Assembly (NCBI RefSeq): GCF_015352425.1
Contig: NZ_JADKNH010000001.1
Span: forward strand, 407,376 to 471,375
Direction: 5' to 3'
Length of the DNA: 64,000 bases
Source of the DNA: Fusibacter ferrireducens
GTDB taxonomy: Bacteria > Bacillota > Clostridia > Peptostreptococcales > Acidaminobacteraceae
Shown here: piece after piece, positions 9,724 through 18,601 of the stretch
Position numbering within the stretch: position 1 is the stretch's first letter
Layout: each line of letters opens with the position of its first letter
Program-made: the position numbers and the translations under genes
Notes under the pieces: generated by a model
The model's input: only the letters and a program-made list of their open reading frames with translations
What the model was told of the DNA's origin: nothing
Database searches by the model: none

Positions 9724-10278
9724 ATGCAAAATCATTCTAAAGAAAATCCGTCTGCAAGGCGGTCCAAACAAATGTTGGTTTCTGCCCTACTCAAACTTAT
9801 GGAAAAAGAAGAATTCCATCTCATTACAATACAAGAAATTACGGACGAGGCGGTACTATCAAGGCGTACATTTTATAGACATTTCACACAGAAAGAAGAC
9901 ATTCTTAATTATCACTTTGAGGCAATAAGTGACCAATATGTGCAGATGCTTATGGAGGCTGATGATTTGAAACTGCCTACAATTTCAAAAGTGCTTTTTA
10001 CTTTTTGGGCACAACATATTGATATGTTGAGATTACTTCACAAGCATAATTTATTATTTCTCGTACTATTGTCCATGAATAAACAACTCCCCTTGATTTA
10101 TGACTATTTTAAGACGCAACGTTATGAATTTGGAGATGTGGAAAGTACTAGATATGCACTGGCTTATAGTGCAGGTGGGTTTTGGAATATGCTTGTACTC
10201 TGGTTGGAAGAAGACACACCTAAAACACCGGAGGCGCTTTCCGAAATTATAGCTAAGGCGATTCGAGCGAATCTTTAA
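9724..10278 (+). CDS. TetR/AcrR family transcriptional regulator
   Basis: 184 residues. The N-terminal helix-turn-helix (about 12-58) has the family pattern: LLKLMEKEEFHLITIQEITD followed by AVLSRRTFYRHF. The C-terminal ligand-binding part is all helical (about 70-184). AAGGAG lies ten bases before the ATG. It is divergent from the HXXEE membrane gene and most likely controls it through the palindrome at 9556-9575. Ligand unknown. Confidence 0.9.
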   Translation: MQNHSKENPSARRSKQMLVSALLKLMEKEEFHLITIQEITDEAVLSRRTFYRHFTQKEDILNYHFEAISDQYVQMLMEADDLKLPTISKVLFTFWAQHIDMLRLLHKHNLLFLVLLSMNKQLPLIYDYFKTQRYEFGDVESTRYALAYSAGGFWNMLVLWLEEDTPKTPEALSEIIAKAIRANL

Positions 10279-10333
10279 TTCTATGATGTAGGAGAAATGT
10301 AGTGGAATTTGCATTCACGTTTTTATTTAAAAA

Positions 10334-10363
10334 ATAAAGCACTCTAGCGCTAGAGTGCTTTAT
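10334..10363. terminator. palindromic terminator (copy 1)
   Basis: A perfect 30-bp palindrome built on CACTCTAGCGCTAGAGTG with AT flanks, between convergent genes. An identical copy is at 11131-11160. Confidence 0.85.
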
Positions 10364-10383
10364 CATGGAATCATAGTCAAATC

Positions 10384-10797
10384 TTACTCTATTTTTTCGA
10401 TTGTCAAGTTTAAGTCTGTAGGATCTGTTGATGAGTCAACGCATAGGCAAGTCACTATATATTCTTTTAAAGTGTCATCACTTATTTCTACATCAAATGA
10501 ACTTGTCGTATTAGGGAGCGTTTCAATGGGATAATACATGGAAGAGTCTGACGGATCACAAAATATTGTGAAAATATGCCCACTAGCTGAGACTGTAACT
10601 CTGTATGTACCTTCAGTTTTGAAATTTAGAGTATAGGATATAGCCTGCCCTGATTGCAATGTATTATTTTGAGTAAATGTATCTCCCACGATCCATATGT
10701 TATCAAGTGTATCTGCAAATGTAGGTGCCATACTAAACACTAAAATAAGTGAACAGATTAAAAGCATTGATATTTTTTTATGAAGTAATTTAGTCAT
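10384..10797 (-). CDS. small secreted protein, copy 1 of a duplicated pair
   Basis: Function unknown. 137 residues with a clear signal peptide (KKISMLLICSLILVFSMAP, cleavage probably after TFA near residue 28). The mature part (about 109 residues) is rich in Thr, Ser and Asp, with predicted beta strands (ISYTLNFKTEGTYRVTVSAS), resembling a jelly-roll or pre-peptidase-like domain. The downstream paralogue (11181-11615) shares the signal peptide, the YNLNF/YTLNF-GTYRVTV core and the C-terminal TIEKIE, but the rest differs strongly. Expected outside the cell. Confidence 0.7.
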   Translation of the reverse strand: MTKLLHKKISMLLICSLILVFSMAPTFADTLDNIWIVGDTFTQNNTLQSGQAISYTLNFKTEGTYRVTVSASGHIFTIFCDPSDSSMYYPIETLPNTTSSFDVEISDDTLKEYIVTCLCVDSSTDPTDLNLTIEKIE

Positions 10798-11130
10798 ATT
10801 TTATCTCCTTTTAAAAATATTAATAGTTGAATTACGAGTGATTTAAAATCGCCTCAAATATGATGGAATGATTAAAAACTCAGGTGCTGATTTGAGGTTT
10901 TATTTGATCTGTACAAATCATATACATATGCTACCATTTAACGGATCAATTGTAAACAAATCTTCAAATTTCTAATTCATCTTTAATCTGCTATACACAT
11001 TAATGACACAAAAATTAGATCGTTAAATGATGGCGAACCATTATTATTTTATCAGAAGGAGGTATTTTTGACTCAAAGCTAAAGCTCTTTGGAACCACTA
11101 GTAGAACCGGTGGTTTTCTTTTTACAAAAA
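10798..11130. other. upstream region of secreted-protein copy 1
   Basis: No gene. On the minus strand it holds a possible promoter: TTTACA, 17 bp, TAGCAT, at about 10926-10955; both elements are kept in the second unit. It also holds an inverted repeat CCTCAAAT/ATTTGAGG (about 10852-10899) that would form a hairpin in the leader RNA. At 11093-11115 on the plus strand is a small hairpin (AACCAC/GTGGTT) followed by TTCTTTTT. Before it AGGAGGT precedes a four-codon frame (TTG ACT CAA AGC, about 11068), which may be a remnant. Confidence 0.45.
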
Positions 11131-11160
11131 ATAAAGCACTCTAGCGCTAGAGTGCTTTAT
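11131..11160 (-). terminator. palindromic terminator (copy 2)
   Basis: Identical 30-bp palindrome to the one at 10334-10363, just downstream of the second secreted-protein gene. Confidence 0.82.
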
Positions 11161-11180
11161 CATGGAATCATAGTCAGATC

Positions 11181-11615
11181 TTATTCTATTTTTTCGATTG
11201 TGATGGTATAATCGTCATGCGTGACTAGAGGTTTATTTGGATCAAGTGAACGACCAAGGCATATATAGAATAACTCATAACTGTTCAGTTTATCTGCAGA
11301 AACAACTATATCAAATGAATTTGTTGTATTTTCATCAAATTCATTTAATTCAGAAAAAGAACTGTCGGTCAAATCAGATAGTATAGCAGCGGTACTGGCA
11401 CTTGACCATACTGTAACTCTGTATGTACCTTTAGATTCAAAATTTAAATTGTAGTTTATATATTCACCTAATCCGAGCGAACCCGTATCTGTAAAACTAT
11501 CCTCCACTACAACTATAGTATCAGCTGTATCTGCAAATGTAGGTGCCACACTAAACACTAAAATAAGTGAACACATTAAAAGCATTGATATTTTTTTGCG
11601 TAATAATTTAGTCAT
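11181..11615 (-). CDS. small secreted protein, copy 2 of a duplicated pair
   Basis: 144 residues from the ATG at 11615, chosen because AAAGGAG precedes it and the paralogue starts with the same MTKLL; an earlier in-frame ATG (11657) has no site. The signal peptide (about 1-28) is nearly identical to copy 1. The mature region shares INYNLNFESKGTYRVTVWSS and the C-terminal TIEKIE with its paralogue but differs elsewhere, with an added acidic stretch (FSELNEFDENTTNSFD). Function unknown; secreted or surface-associated. Confidence 0.7.
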   Translation of the reverse strand: MTKLLRKKISMLLMCSLILVFSVAPTFADTADTIVVVEDSFTDTGSLGLGEYINYNLNFESKGTYRVTVWSSASTAAILSDLTDSSFSELNEFDENTTNSFDIVVSADKLNSYELFYICLGRSLDPNKPLVTHDDYTITIEKIE

Positions 11616-11900
11616 ATTTTGTCTCCTTTTATAAACGTTTGAGTAATGTTGTGTCAAATTACGAGTGATTTAAAATCGCCTCAAGTATGATGGAATGATG
11701 AAAAACTCAGATGCTGATTTGAGGCATTATTTGATCTGTACAAATCATATACATATGCTACCATTTGATAGATCAATTGTAAACAAATCTTCAAATTTCT
11801 AATTCATCTTTAATCTGCTATACACATTGCTGACACAAGTACACATTAAAGACACAAAAACTAGATCGTTAAATTATGGTAAAAAGACTGCAAAAAAACA

Positions 11901-11929
11901 AAAACACTAGCTTTTAAAGCTAGTGTTTT
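11901..11929 (-). terminator. rnpB terminator
   Basis: Arms AAAACACTAGCTTT (11901-11914) and AAAGCTAGTGTTTT (11916-11929). On the minus strand it is followed by TTTGTTTTTTT. Confidence 0.85.
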
Positions 11930-11938
11930 CAACTGGTT

Positions 11939-12271
11939 GAGTAAATCTATAAGCCGAGTTCTGTATTAGACAATCATCTATCTAGACGTATTGTTACCAA
12001 TACGTTCAAGCGACCTACCACTGGGGGATACGAGCAGCATCCTTTTTATACCCTAACTTGGTCTTGCTCCAGATGGGGTTTACAGAGCCACATAGTCGCC
12101 TATGCGCTGGTGAGCTCTTACCTCGCCTTTCCATCCTTACCTCTCCTAAAAGAGGCGGTCTATTTCTGTTGCACTTTCCTTGGAGTTGCCTCCACTGGGG
12201 ATTACCCAGCACCCTGCTCTATGGAGCTCGGACTTTCCTCATGCCAAAGCATGCGATTGTCTGATTTACTC
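11939..12271 (-). ncRNA. rnpB: RNase P RNA (type A-like)
   Basis: Catalytic RNA that removes tRNA 5' leaders. Seen on the minus strand: the conserved GAGGAAAGTCCGAGCTCC near the 5' end, the P15-type GGAGCAAGACCAAG preceded by TAAACCCCATCT, the GGTAGGTCGCTTGA block and the 3' ACAGAACTCGGCTTAT. Helix P1 closes the molecule: GAGTAAATC at the 5' end (12271-12263) pairs with GATTTACTC at the 3' end (11947-11939), which sets the boundaries to within a few bases. The P15 loop matches the ancestral type A, not the Bacillus type B. Reading frames in this span are not genes. Confidence 0.95.
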
Positions 12272-12277
12272 TATCAC

Positions 12278-12306
12278 ATTATATAGTATAAAATAGGAAT
12301 TTGCAA
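12278..12306 (-). promoter_or_regulatory. rnpB promoter
   Basis: TTGCAA (12306-12301), 17-bp spacer, TATAAT (12283-12278) on the minus strand; the start of transcription falls at the start of helix P1. Confidence 0.85.
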
Positions 12307-12350
12307 TACAGGCACCTCTTAAATCACATTATTTTTCCCATTATATAAAT

Positions 12351-12385
12351 CACCTCTGCTCAAGGAGGAGACTTAAACAGAGGTG
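12351..12385 (-). terminator. possible terminator after the xylulokinase pseudogene
   Basis: Arms CACCTCTG (12351-12358) and CAGAGGTG (12378-12385). The downstream minus-strand tail is AT-rich but lacks a clean T-run. Confidence 0.45.
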
Positions 12386-12413
12386 TTCACGGGAAATTCT
12401 ATTTCAATTGAGG

Positions 12414-13888
12414 CTACTTGACCTCTTTAAAAAGTGATTTTAAGCCAGGATATAATTTTGCAAACTGCTTGTACTTTTCGTCATAGAGGCATACGCTATT
12501 TGCATTTGGCTCATATGAAATACTTGTTGCAATGAGCGCATCACAAGCATTTTCCACAGAATCATAAACGGCATTTCCCACTGCGGCAAGTATCGCTGCA
12601 CCGTAAGCAGGTCCTGCATCTGTTTCAAGCTTGACCACTTTTGTATTGAGCATATCAGCGATCATTTGACACCAAAACTCGTTTTGTGCACCGCCGCCAT
12701 TGATGCGTATTTCTTCTACAGGTTGTCCAAGTGCACTGAAAATTTCGAACGAATCTCTAAGGCCAAAAGCAACGCCTTCAAGAACCGCTCTGCTCATGGC
12801 AGCTTGATCATGTGTCATGTTAAGACCCCAGAATACGCCCCTTGCGTCTGCATCGTTATGTGGACTTCTCTCACCCATCAAATAAGGTAGAAAGTAGAGC
12901 CCGTTATCTATTGACACCTGTGAAGCGCTTGCAAGAATATCATCGTAAGTTTTCGTCTTGCGCATCTTCCACCCACCATTTCAAAGCACCTGCTGCTGAG
13001 AGCATACAGCCCATAAGATGATATTTACCATTGGCATGACAGAATGCATGAAGACCGTTATTGGGGTCTTTTTGAAAGGTTTCAGAGTTGATAAAAACCA
13101 CGCCTGATGTTCCAAGTGATATTGAACACTTACCATTTGCCACAACGCCACCACCCACAGCGGCACATGCTTGATCCCCACTGCCGATGATGATTTTAAC
13201 CTCATCAGATAAGCCAAGTGACTTTGCAACAGATGATTTCAAAGTACCTATGGATTCGTAAGACTCATAGAGCTTTGGTAGTTGATTTTCAGTCAGTCCG
13301 AGGATTTTTAACATGTCTTTGGACCATTTCTTATTTTCTACATCAAGGTATAGTGTTCCCGATGCATCTGCATAATCTGTTGCAAACACCTCACTTAAGC
13401 GATATGCCAAGTAATCCTTTGGCAACATAACTTTATGGATTTGCGCATATAAATTGGGTTCATTTGTTTTCATCCATAAGAGTTTAGGGGCTGTAAAACC
13501 TGGAAATGCAATGTTACCTGTATATTGAGTCAATGCATCTACGCCTATGGTTTGATTTAAATAATCCGTTTCCACAGTGCTTCTTTGATCATTCCATAAG
13601 ATGGCAGGTCTTATGACTTCGTCGTTTTGATCTAAAACCACAAGTCCATGCATTTGACCACTAAAACCAATGCCTTTAACCTCAGCTTTATTGATGTCCT
13701 TTAAGAGTTTTATCAGACCTTCAATACTTTGATCGTACCAATCTGTTGGATTTTCTGTAACAAAGTCGAAAGCTTCGCTGATTTTATCGAATTCAAATTC
13801 ATGTGTGACGATACTTTTAACATTGATGGTGCCACTGCTAATCGCATTGATTGCCACTGGATATAAATTTCTGTAGTATCATATTCGC
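12414..13888 (-). pseudogene. xylB: chimeric, frameshifted xylulokinase (dehydrogenase tail fused to XylB)
   Basis: Remnant of an FGGY kinase that would phosphorylate D-xylulose. The 5' part (about 13755-13888) encodes YRNLYPVAINAISSGTINVK and THEFEFDKISEAFDF, the C-terminal end of a zinc sorbitol/xylitol dehydrogenase, with a TGA just upstream and no start or ribosome site. At about 13755 the frame passes directly into XylB (NPTDWYDQSIEGL, GIGFSGQMHGLV), so the first 50 or so XylB residues, including the ATP-binding GIDLGTS, are gone. A second lesion near 12950 shifts frame: AGALKWWVEDAQ ends in one frame, and KTKTYDDILASASQ to GGGAQNEFWC continues in another. Not expected to be functional. 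Confidence 0.88.
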
Positions 13889-13924
13889 TTAATGATTCAA
13901 CTTATTTTTATTAAAATTAAATAA

Positions 13925-14890
13925 CTAGTATTGATTGAGAAGACTTGCTAATAATTTGCCATCAATGTTGCCACCAGATAAAACAAGAGCAACATTTTTT
14001 CCGCCAATTTGTTCTTTATAGTCCATAATGGCTGCTACAGTCATACAACTGCCTGCTTCAACGATATATTTTTCTTCTTTTGCCATAAAGCTGACGGCCT
14101 TTGCAATAGAAACCTCTGAAACGGTTAAAAATTCATCTACATACTCTTTTGCAAGTTCAAAACTCAATTTACCAATACCACCAATCACAGCATCACAAAT
14201 GGATTCTTTAGAGGGATATGCTTCATAGAAAATACGATCTCTATAGGCGGCGATCATTGCAGGACAGGCTTCGGTCTGTACACCAATAATTCGAATCTCT
14301 GGTTTTAATGTTTTTGCTGCCACAGCAATGCCCGTGATAAGACCACCGCCACCTATTGGCACTATAATGGTGTCAATTTCATTATTTTGCTCTAGAATTT
14401 CAATGGCAATAGTCCCTTGCCCCGCATAAATCAATGGATCGCTATAGTACGCATCAATAAAGGTCAAACCTGATTTTTCAATGTATTTCATACCAAGTGC
14501 ATGTGCTTCATCGTAATCTTTGCCAAGTAAAATCGTTTCGCCACCAAAGTACTTAATCTTATCTATTTTACTCTGTGGGGTGTTTTGAGGGATGATAATT
14601 TTAACATTTTTGATACCTAAAAGTGAGGCTGCATAGCTAACAGCACTTCCGTGGTTACCTGATGAGACTGTTGCAACACCACGATTTTTTTCTACTTCTG
14701 TCAAGGTTAACATTTTATTTAATGCACCACGAATTTTAAAGCTTTTTACCTTTTGAAAAGATTCTAGTTTAAAGTAATAATTGGTGTTTTCATTGCCAAG
14801 AAAGTAAGATGCCTCTAGTGGCGTTTTACGAATAAAGTGTTTAACACGTTCATGTGCTTCAGATACATCTTTCAAATTGAAATTTGACAT
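13925..14890 (-). CDS. threonine/serine dehydratase-like PLP enzyme
   Basis: Fold-type II PLP enzyme, most like catabolic threonine ammonia-lyase or serine racemase; probably converts threonine or serine to the 2-oxo acid and ammonia. 321 residues, so no C-terminal ACT regulatory domain (biosynthetic IlvA has about 500). PLP lysine in SFKIRGALNK (about 51-60), the SSGNHG loop (about 76-81), the glycine-rich phosphate loop PIGGGGLITG (about 176-185) and a C-terminal LVLSGGNID. It starts 17 bases after the cyclodeaminase-like gene ends, so the two probably form an operon. The pairing suggests amino-acid breakdown, but the exact substrate cannot be read from sequence. Confidence 0.85.
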   Translation of the reverse strand: MSNFNLKDVSEAHERVKHFIRKTPLEASYFLGNENTNYYFKLESFQKVKSFKIRGALNKMLTLTEVEKNRGVATVSSGNHGSAVSYAASLLGIKNVKIIIPQNTPQSKIDKIKYFGGETILLGKDYDEAHALGMKYIEKSGLTFIDAYYSDPLIYAGQGTIAIEILEQNNEIDTIIVPIGGGGLITGIAVAAKTLKPEIRIIGVQTEACPAMIAAYRDRIFYEAYPSKESICDAVIGGIGKLSFELAKEYVDEFLTVSEVSIAKAVSFMAKEEKYIVEAGSCMTVAAIMDYKEQIGGKNVALVLSGGNIDGKLLASLLNQY

Positions 14891-14907
14891 GATAGAAGTC
14901 CCCCTTT

Positions 14908-15921
14908 TTATAATTTTGATTTTAAACCCACATGATTTACTTCTGACAGTTGAAGTGCCAGTTCTGCTGTGGCAATATCCAATAGAGCCATTCCTGTTGC
15001 ATCAAATATCGTTATTTGATCATCGCTAGTTCGCCCTATGACTTTATTCAGTATCAAATCACCGAGTTCACCAACTATATTTGACTCAGTTATGATACCT
15101 TGTTTAAGCGGTATTTCTATTTCCCCCACTTCTAAACAATGCATTTTATCGTCAACAAAGATAATAGCTGATGCCATAATATCAGAATCAATTTCTTGTT
15201 TGCCCTTCATATCTGCACCAATGCATGAAATATGAGTGCCTTTTTGAATCCATTCTTTTTTTATGATGGGGGTTCTTGAGGGGGTCACAGTAATGATAAT
15301 GTCGCTCTCTTTAACGGCAGACTCAAGTTGGTCGGTCGCTTTGAAAATAACATCCTTTGAACAAATATCAAATTCATATTGAAGTCTCTTTTGAATACTT
15401 GAAACAAATTTTTCAGATTCTGCTATGTCGAGAGCCGTGACCTGAATTTTTTTTAGATGAGGCAGTACCGTTAACATTGCAGCAATTTGAAAAATGGATT
15501 GGTTACCAGCGCCCACAATTAACAAATTTTCTGAATGATTTCTCGCTAAATACAGAGCACCTAAAGCGCCTGCTGCTCCAGTCCTCATACTGGTTATATA
15601 AAAAGCATCTGTAATACCAATTGGAATCCCCGTTTCAGCACTATATACGGCAATCAATCCAAATAGAGTGGGTAGATTTTTTTCTACGTTTGCACCAAAC
15701 CAAGTAACGGTTTTATGTCCAAAGATCTGTTTGTTTTTTAAATAACCAGACTTGATGTCCAGATCGGCTTTATTTGTTTCAAAATCATAAAATACAGTAG
15801 GCCAAACATCTGTTAACCCTTCACTTTTTGCTTTGTAAACGGATTCAACTACGTGAATGACTTGATCCATTTTAAGAATTTTAGAAACAGCCTCTTTGCT
15901 TAATACTTTGATTTCAACCAT
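14908..15921 (-). CDS. ornithine cyclodeaminase/mu-crystallin family protein
   Basis: NAD(P)-dependent enzyme of a family that includes ornithine cyclodeaminase, alanine dehydrogenase and imine reductases. 337 residues from the ATG at 15921, chosen because GGAGGT lies just upstream; the frame stays open further up but there it is part of the leader hairpin. Seen: substrate-binding KTVTWFGAN region (about 85-95), MRTGAAGALGALYLARN (about 112-128), Rossmann loop IVGAGNQS (about 135-142) and the ISCIGADMKGKQEID motif (about 220-234). First gene of an operon with the dehydratase-like gene, behind a structured leader. Substrate undetermined. Confidence 0.85.
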   Translation of the reverse strand: MVEIKVLSKEAVSKILKMDQVIHVVESVYKAKSEGLTDVWPTVFYDFETNKADLDIKSGYLKNKQIFGHKTVTWFGANVEKNLPTLFGLIAVYSAETGIPIGITDAFYITSMRTGAAGALGALYLARNHSENLLIVGAGNQSIFQIAAMLTVLPHLKKIQVTALDIAESEKFVSSIQKRLQYEFDICSKDVIFKATDQLESAVKESDIIITVTPSRTPIIKKEWIQKGTHISCIGADMKGKQEIDSDIMASAIIFVDDKMHCLEVGEIEIPLKQGIITESNIVGELGDLILNKVIGRTSDDQITIFDATGMALLDIATAELALQLSEVNHVGLKSKL

Positions 15922-16095
15922 GCTATTTACCTCCGTTGTTTTTTTAATAATGAAAAAGCACCAACGCTCATCCCTCCTAAAAATAGGCCCTAACGGAATG
16001 AGAATTGGTGCTTTTATCATCCTTGCCCGGGGACAAAGATAAGCATCATATTATTTATTTGCAGTTATTATAGCATTGATTTTTTTTAAAAACAA
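15922..16095 (-). promoter_or_regulatory. promoter and structured leader with terminator-like hairpin (candidate riboswitch/attenuator)
   Basis: Minus-strand promoter TTGTTT (16095-16090), 17-bp spacer, TATAAT (16072-16067). The leader then runs about 140 bases to the cyclodeaminase-like gene. It contains a small stem (CTTTG/CAAGG, about 16020-16040) and a long hairpin at about 15956-16013, whose outer arms GCACCAA/TTGGTGC and inner arms CTCATTCC/GGGATGAG are followed by TTTTTC. The hairpin comes before the only ribosome site, so transcription must pass it. An upstream GGATGA could pair with the inner CTCATTCC and disrupt it. It may instead simply be the valS terminator. No known riboswitch class was recognised. 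Confidence 0.5.
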
Positions 16096-16121
16096 TGCCT
16101 TACTTAAAAATAATGGTTCAT

Positions 16122-18545
16122 TTACAAAGTGATAGGTCTGCTATTAACGATTAACCGCTTGGTATTACAGCATGCAATAATGTCCATTTTACTTTCAAAG
16201 AAAAGGTCTTGAATCTCTGATGGACTTCCGATAATTACTTCATCAATTTCAGATTTCATAGAGAGTGCATTTTCAGATTTATACCTTCTCACCTCAGCAA
16301 TTGCTGTCTTTAGAGTATCGCCAAAAATTAAATATTTATCTTTTAGAAGCGTGATTTCACACCATTTCATTTGATGTAGTGCCTCAAATTGCTCTCTATC
16401 TTTATAAAAAATTTGATAAATATACTCTGTGATATGTGGTGTAAAAATAGCATAGAGTTTAAGCATCATGAGCAGTGAAATATAGAGTGCGTATTGGGCA
16501 CCTGCACGTTCTGGTACGCCATGTTTTTCGGGTTTATAAAGTCTCTCTTTTACGATTTCAAGGTAGTAATCACAAAAATCTCGCCAAAACAAGAGATCAA
16601 TTTCATGTCGAGCCAGACCAAGTTCATACTGATCTAAGTGCTTTTGTGCTAAAAGCATGGTTTCTTTACAGCGTTCTATGATCCATTTATCAACTGGCAG
16701 AAGTTTCATTTCATTTTCGAGTGAAAAGTCACCTAAATGAGATATAGAAAACTTAGAAGCGTTCCAGAGTTTGTTGATAAACCGTTTTGCACTTCCCAGC
16801 TCATCTTCAGAGAAAAAGGTATCCGTTCCAAGTTTGGCTGTAGCCGCCCAATATCTGATAACATCAGCAGAATGTGTCTGGATGAGTGCTTGAGGTGATA
16901 AAGTGGCATTGTTCTTGGATTTACTGATCTTCTCCCCTTTTTTCGCAAGTACAAAGCCACAGATCATGATGTCTTTCCATGGTATTTCCCCTGTATGATA
17001 GAGACTTTTAACGATGGTATAAAATGCCCAAGTTCTGATGATTTCATGTGCCTGTGTGCGCATGCTCATGGGCATAAGAGGGTCTCTTTGAAGTGTAAGC
17101 TCTGCACTTGTTTGATCTGGTCTTATACGCTTGCTCTTTTCGCCCCAAAGCGCATTAATTTGTGGTGTTACGGATGAAGTTGCCCATGTATCCAGTACAG
17201 CCGTTTCGGGTATGAAAGTGTTACAGCCACAAGTACATGGTGATATTGGATTAGATTCAAGTGGATTTACAGGCAGTTGACTTTCATCTGCAAGTTTCGG
17301 CTCACCACATGCTTCGCAATACCAAACCGGAAATGGTACGCCAAAGTATCTCTGTCTGGAGATACACCAATCCCATTTTAAGTTTTCAACCCAGTTTAAA
17401 TAGCGTTTTTTCATATGGGCTGGATACCAGTTGATTTGATCTGCAGCCTTTAGGAATCGGTCTTTTTCGGTGAGAATGTCGATATACCACTGTTTTGAAG
17501 GTATGATTTCAATCGGGGTGCCGCAGCGTTCATGAACTGAAACGTGGTGCTTGATATTATCACTGTTGGTAAGTAGGCCGTTTTCTTTTAACAGCGTAAT
17601 AATCAGTTGGCGCCCTCTTTTGAGTGGTAAACCGCCAATAAAAGGTGTTTCTGGTGAAATTGTGCCATCATTCATTATCACTTTTCGATAAGGTAAATCA
17701 TATTTTTCATACCATTCGAGATCCGTTATATCGCCAAATGTAGCACACATGACGATGCCACTGCCCTTTTCTATTTGTACAGTTTCATCTGCAATAATGG
17801 GGATTTCATAGTTATAGAGCGGCACTATGGCTGTTTTGCCTATGTGTTTAGCATGGCGACGATCATCTGGATGAATAAACAATGCTGTGGTGGCATACAA
17901 AAGTTCTGGTCTTGTGGTGGCAATTTCTAGTGCCTCACCTTCCGTTGTTTTGAAAATGATCGTGTTAAAAAGAGTTGATTTTTCAGTAGATTCAAGCTCA
18001 GCCTGTGCAATGGAGGTTTGACACTCTGTACACCAAAGTACGGGTGAATCCTTGTGATACGCCTTCCCTTTTTCATATAAATCGATGAAAGAGCGTTGAG
18101 ATATTCTTTGGGAAGTTGGGTTGATGGTTTCGTATTGTAGTGTCCAATCCACAGAAAACCCCAAGGATTGCCACAAGGCTTTAAATTCACTTTCATACTT
18201 TTGTGTTGTATCAATGCATTTTAGTGTAAATTCTGAGCGCGTTAAATCTTTTGCTAAAATTTGTGATTCCCTCTCAACGAGCCTCTCTGTTGGAAGACCG
18301 TTGTCATCAAAGCCAAAGGGATAAAATATATTGTAACCTCTCATGCGCTTGTATCGTGCGATCATTTCCCCTTGTGCATAGGAGAATATATGACCTATAT
18401 GAAGACTGCCACTAACAGTGGGCGGTGGTGTATCTATGGAATATATAGGCGCTTTACTGTCTGGATCAAATTTGTAAATGTTGAGTTCTTTCCAGAGTGC
18501 CTGCATTTGGGCCTCAATTTCTTGATGTTCATAGTGCTTTTTCAT
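16122..18545 (-). CDS. valS: valyl-tRNA synthetase
   Basis: Charges tRNA-Val with valine. 807 residues from the ATG at 18545, chosen for AGGAGG nine bases upstream. Class I signatures: PPPTVSGSLHIGH with HIGH near residue 46-49, and KISKS at about 539-543; the editing (CP1) domain lies between, with ATTRPELLYATTALFIHPDD. Zinc-type CxxC pairs are present (WCTEC; CEACGEP; CTCGC). Motifs and length fit the shorter archaeal/rickettsial-type ValS rather than the 880-residue common bacterial form with a long C-terminal coiled coil. A T-box leader with a valine specifier controls it. Confidence 0.93.
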   Translation of the reverse strand: MKKHYEHQEIEAQMQALWKELNIYKFDPDSKAPIYSIDTPPPTVSGSLHIGHIFSYAQGEMIARYKRMRGYNIFYPFGFDDNGLPTERLVERESQILAKDLTRSEFTLKCIDTTQKYESEFKALWQSLGFSVDWTLQYETINPTSQRISQRSFIDLYEKGKAYHKDSPVLWCTECQTSIAQAELESTEKSTLFNTIIFKTTEGEALEIATTRPELLYATTALFIHPDDRRHAKHIGKTAIVPLYNYEIPIIADETVQIEKGSGIVMCATFGDITDLEWYEKYDLPYRKVIMNDGTISPETPFIGGLPLKRGRQLIITLLKENGLLTNSDNIKHHVSVHERCGTPIEIIPSKQWYIDILTEKDRFLKAADQINWYPAHMKKRYLNWVENLKWDWCISRQRYFGVPFPVWYCEACGEPKLADESQLPVNPLESNPISPCTCGCNTFIPETAVLDTWATSSVTPQINALWGEKSKRIRPDQTSAELTLQRDPLMPMSMRTQAHEIIRTWAFYTIVKSLYHTGEIPWKDIMICGFVLAKKGEKISKSKNNATLSPQALIQTHSADVIRYWAATAKLGTDTFFSEDELGSAKRFINKLWNASKFSISHLGDFSLENEMKLLPVDKWIIERCKETMLLAQKHLDQYELGLARHEIDLLFWRDFCDYYLEIVKERLYKPEKHGVPERAGAQYALYISLLMMLKLYAIFTPHITEYIYQIFYKDREQFEALHQMKWCEITLLKDKYLIFGDTLKTAIAEVRRYKSENALSMKSEIDEVIIGSPSEIQDLFFESKMDIIACCNTKRLIVNSRPITL

Positions 18546-18601
18546 AAAAATAACCTCCTGAATTTTAATGGATCTTATTAGAATTGACTTTAACGAACAC
18601 A

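Larger units (their letters stand above)
10334..11879 (-). repeat. tandem duplication of a small secreted-protein gene
   Basis: Unit 1 is about 10334-11033 and unit 2 about 11131-11879. Terminator palindromes are identical. The upstream non-coding parts match almost base for base over more than 200 bp (for example GAGTGATTTAAAATCGCCTC in both), while coding parts beyond the signal peptide are much more diverged. Unit 2 also holds an internal duplication (ACACATT-N2-TGACACAAGT then ACACATTAAAGACAC) near 11822-11856. Confidence 0.85.

Noticed and set aside
11068-11082. Four-codon leader peptide starting at a TTG after AGGAGGT
   Set aside because: Too short to support as a gene; no repeated regulatory codons and no downstream plus-strand gene to regulate.
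12015-12264. Open frames on both strands within the rnpB region
   Set aside because: They lie inside RNase P RNA, have no ribosome binding sites and encode low-complexity, non-conserved peptides.
15922-16020. N-terminal extension of the cyclodeaminase-like protein upstream of 15921
   Set aside because: The extension would be encoded by the leader hairpin and lacks a ribosome site; the ATG at 15921 has GGAGGT.
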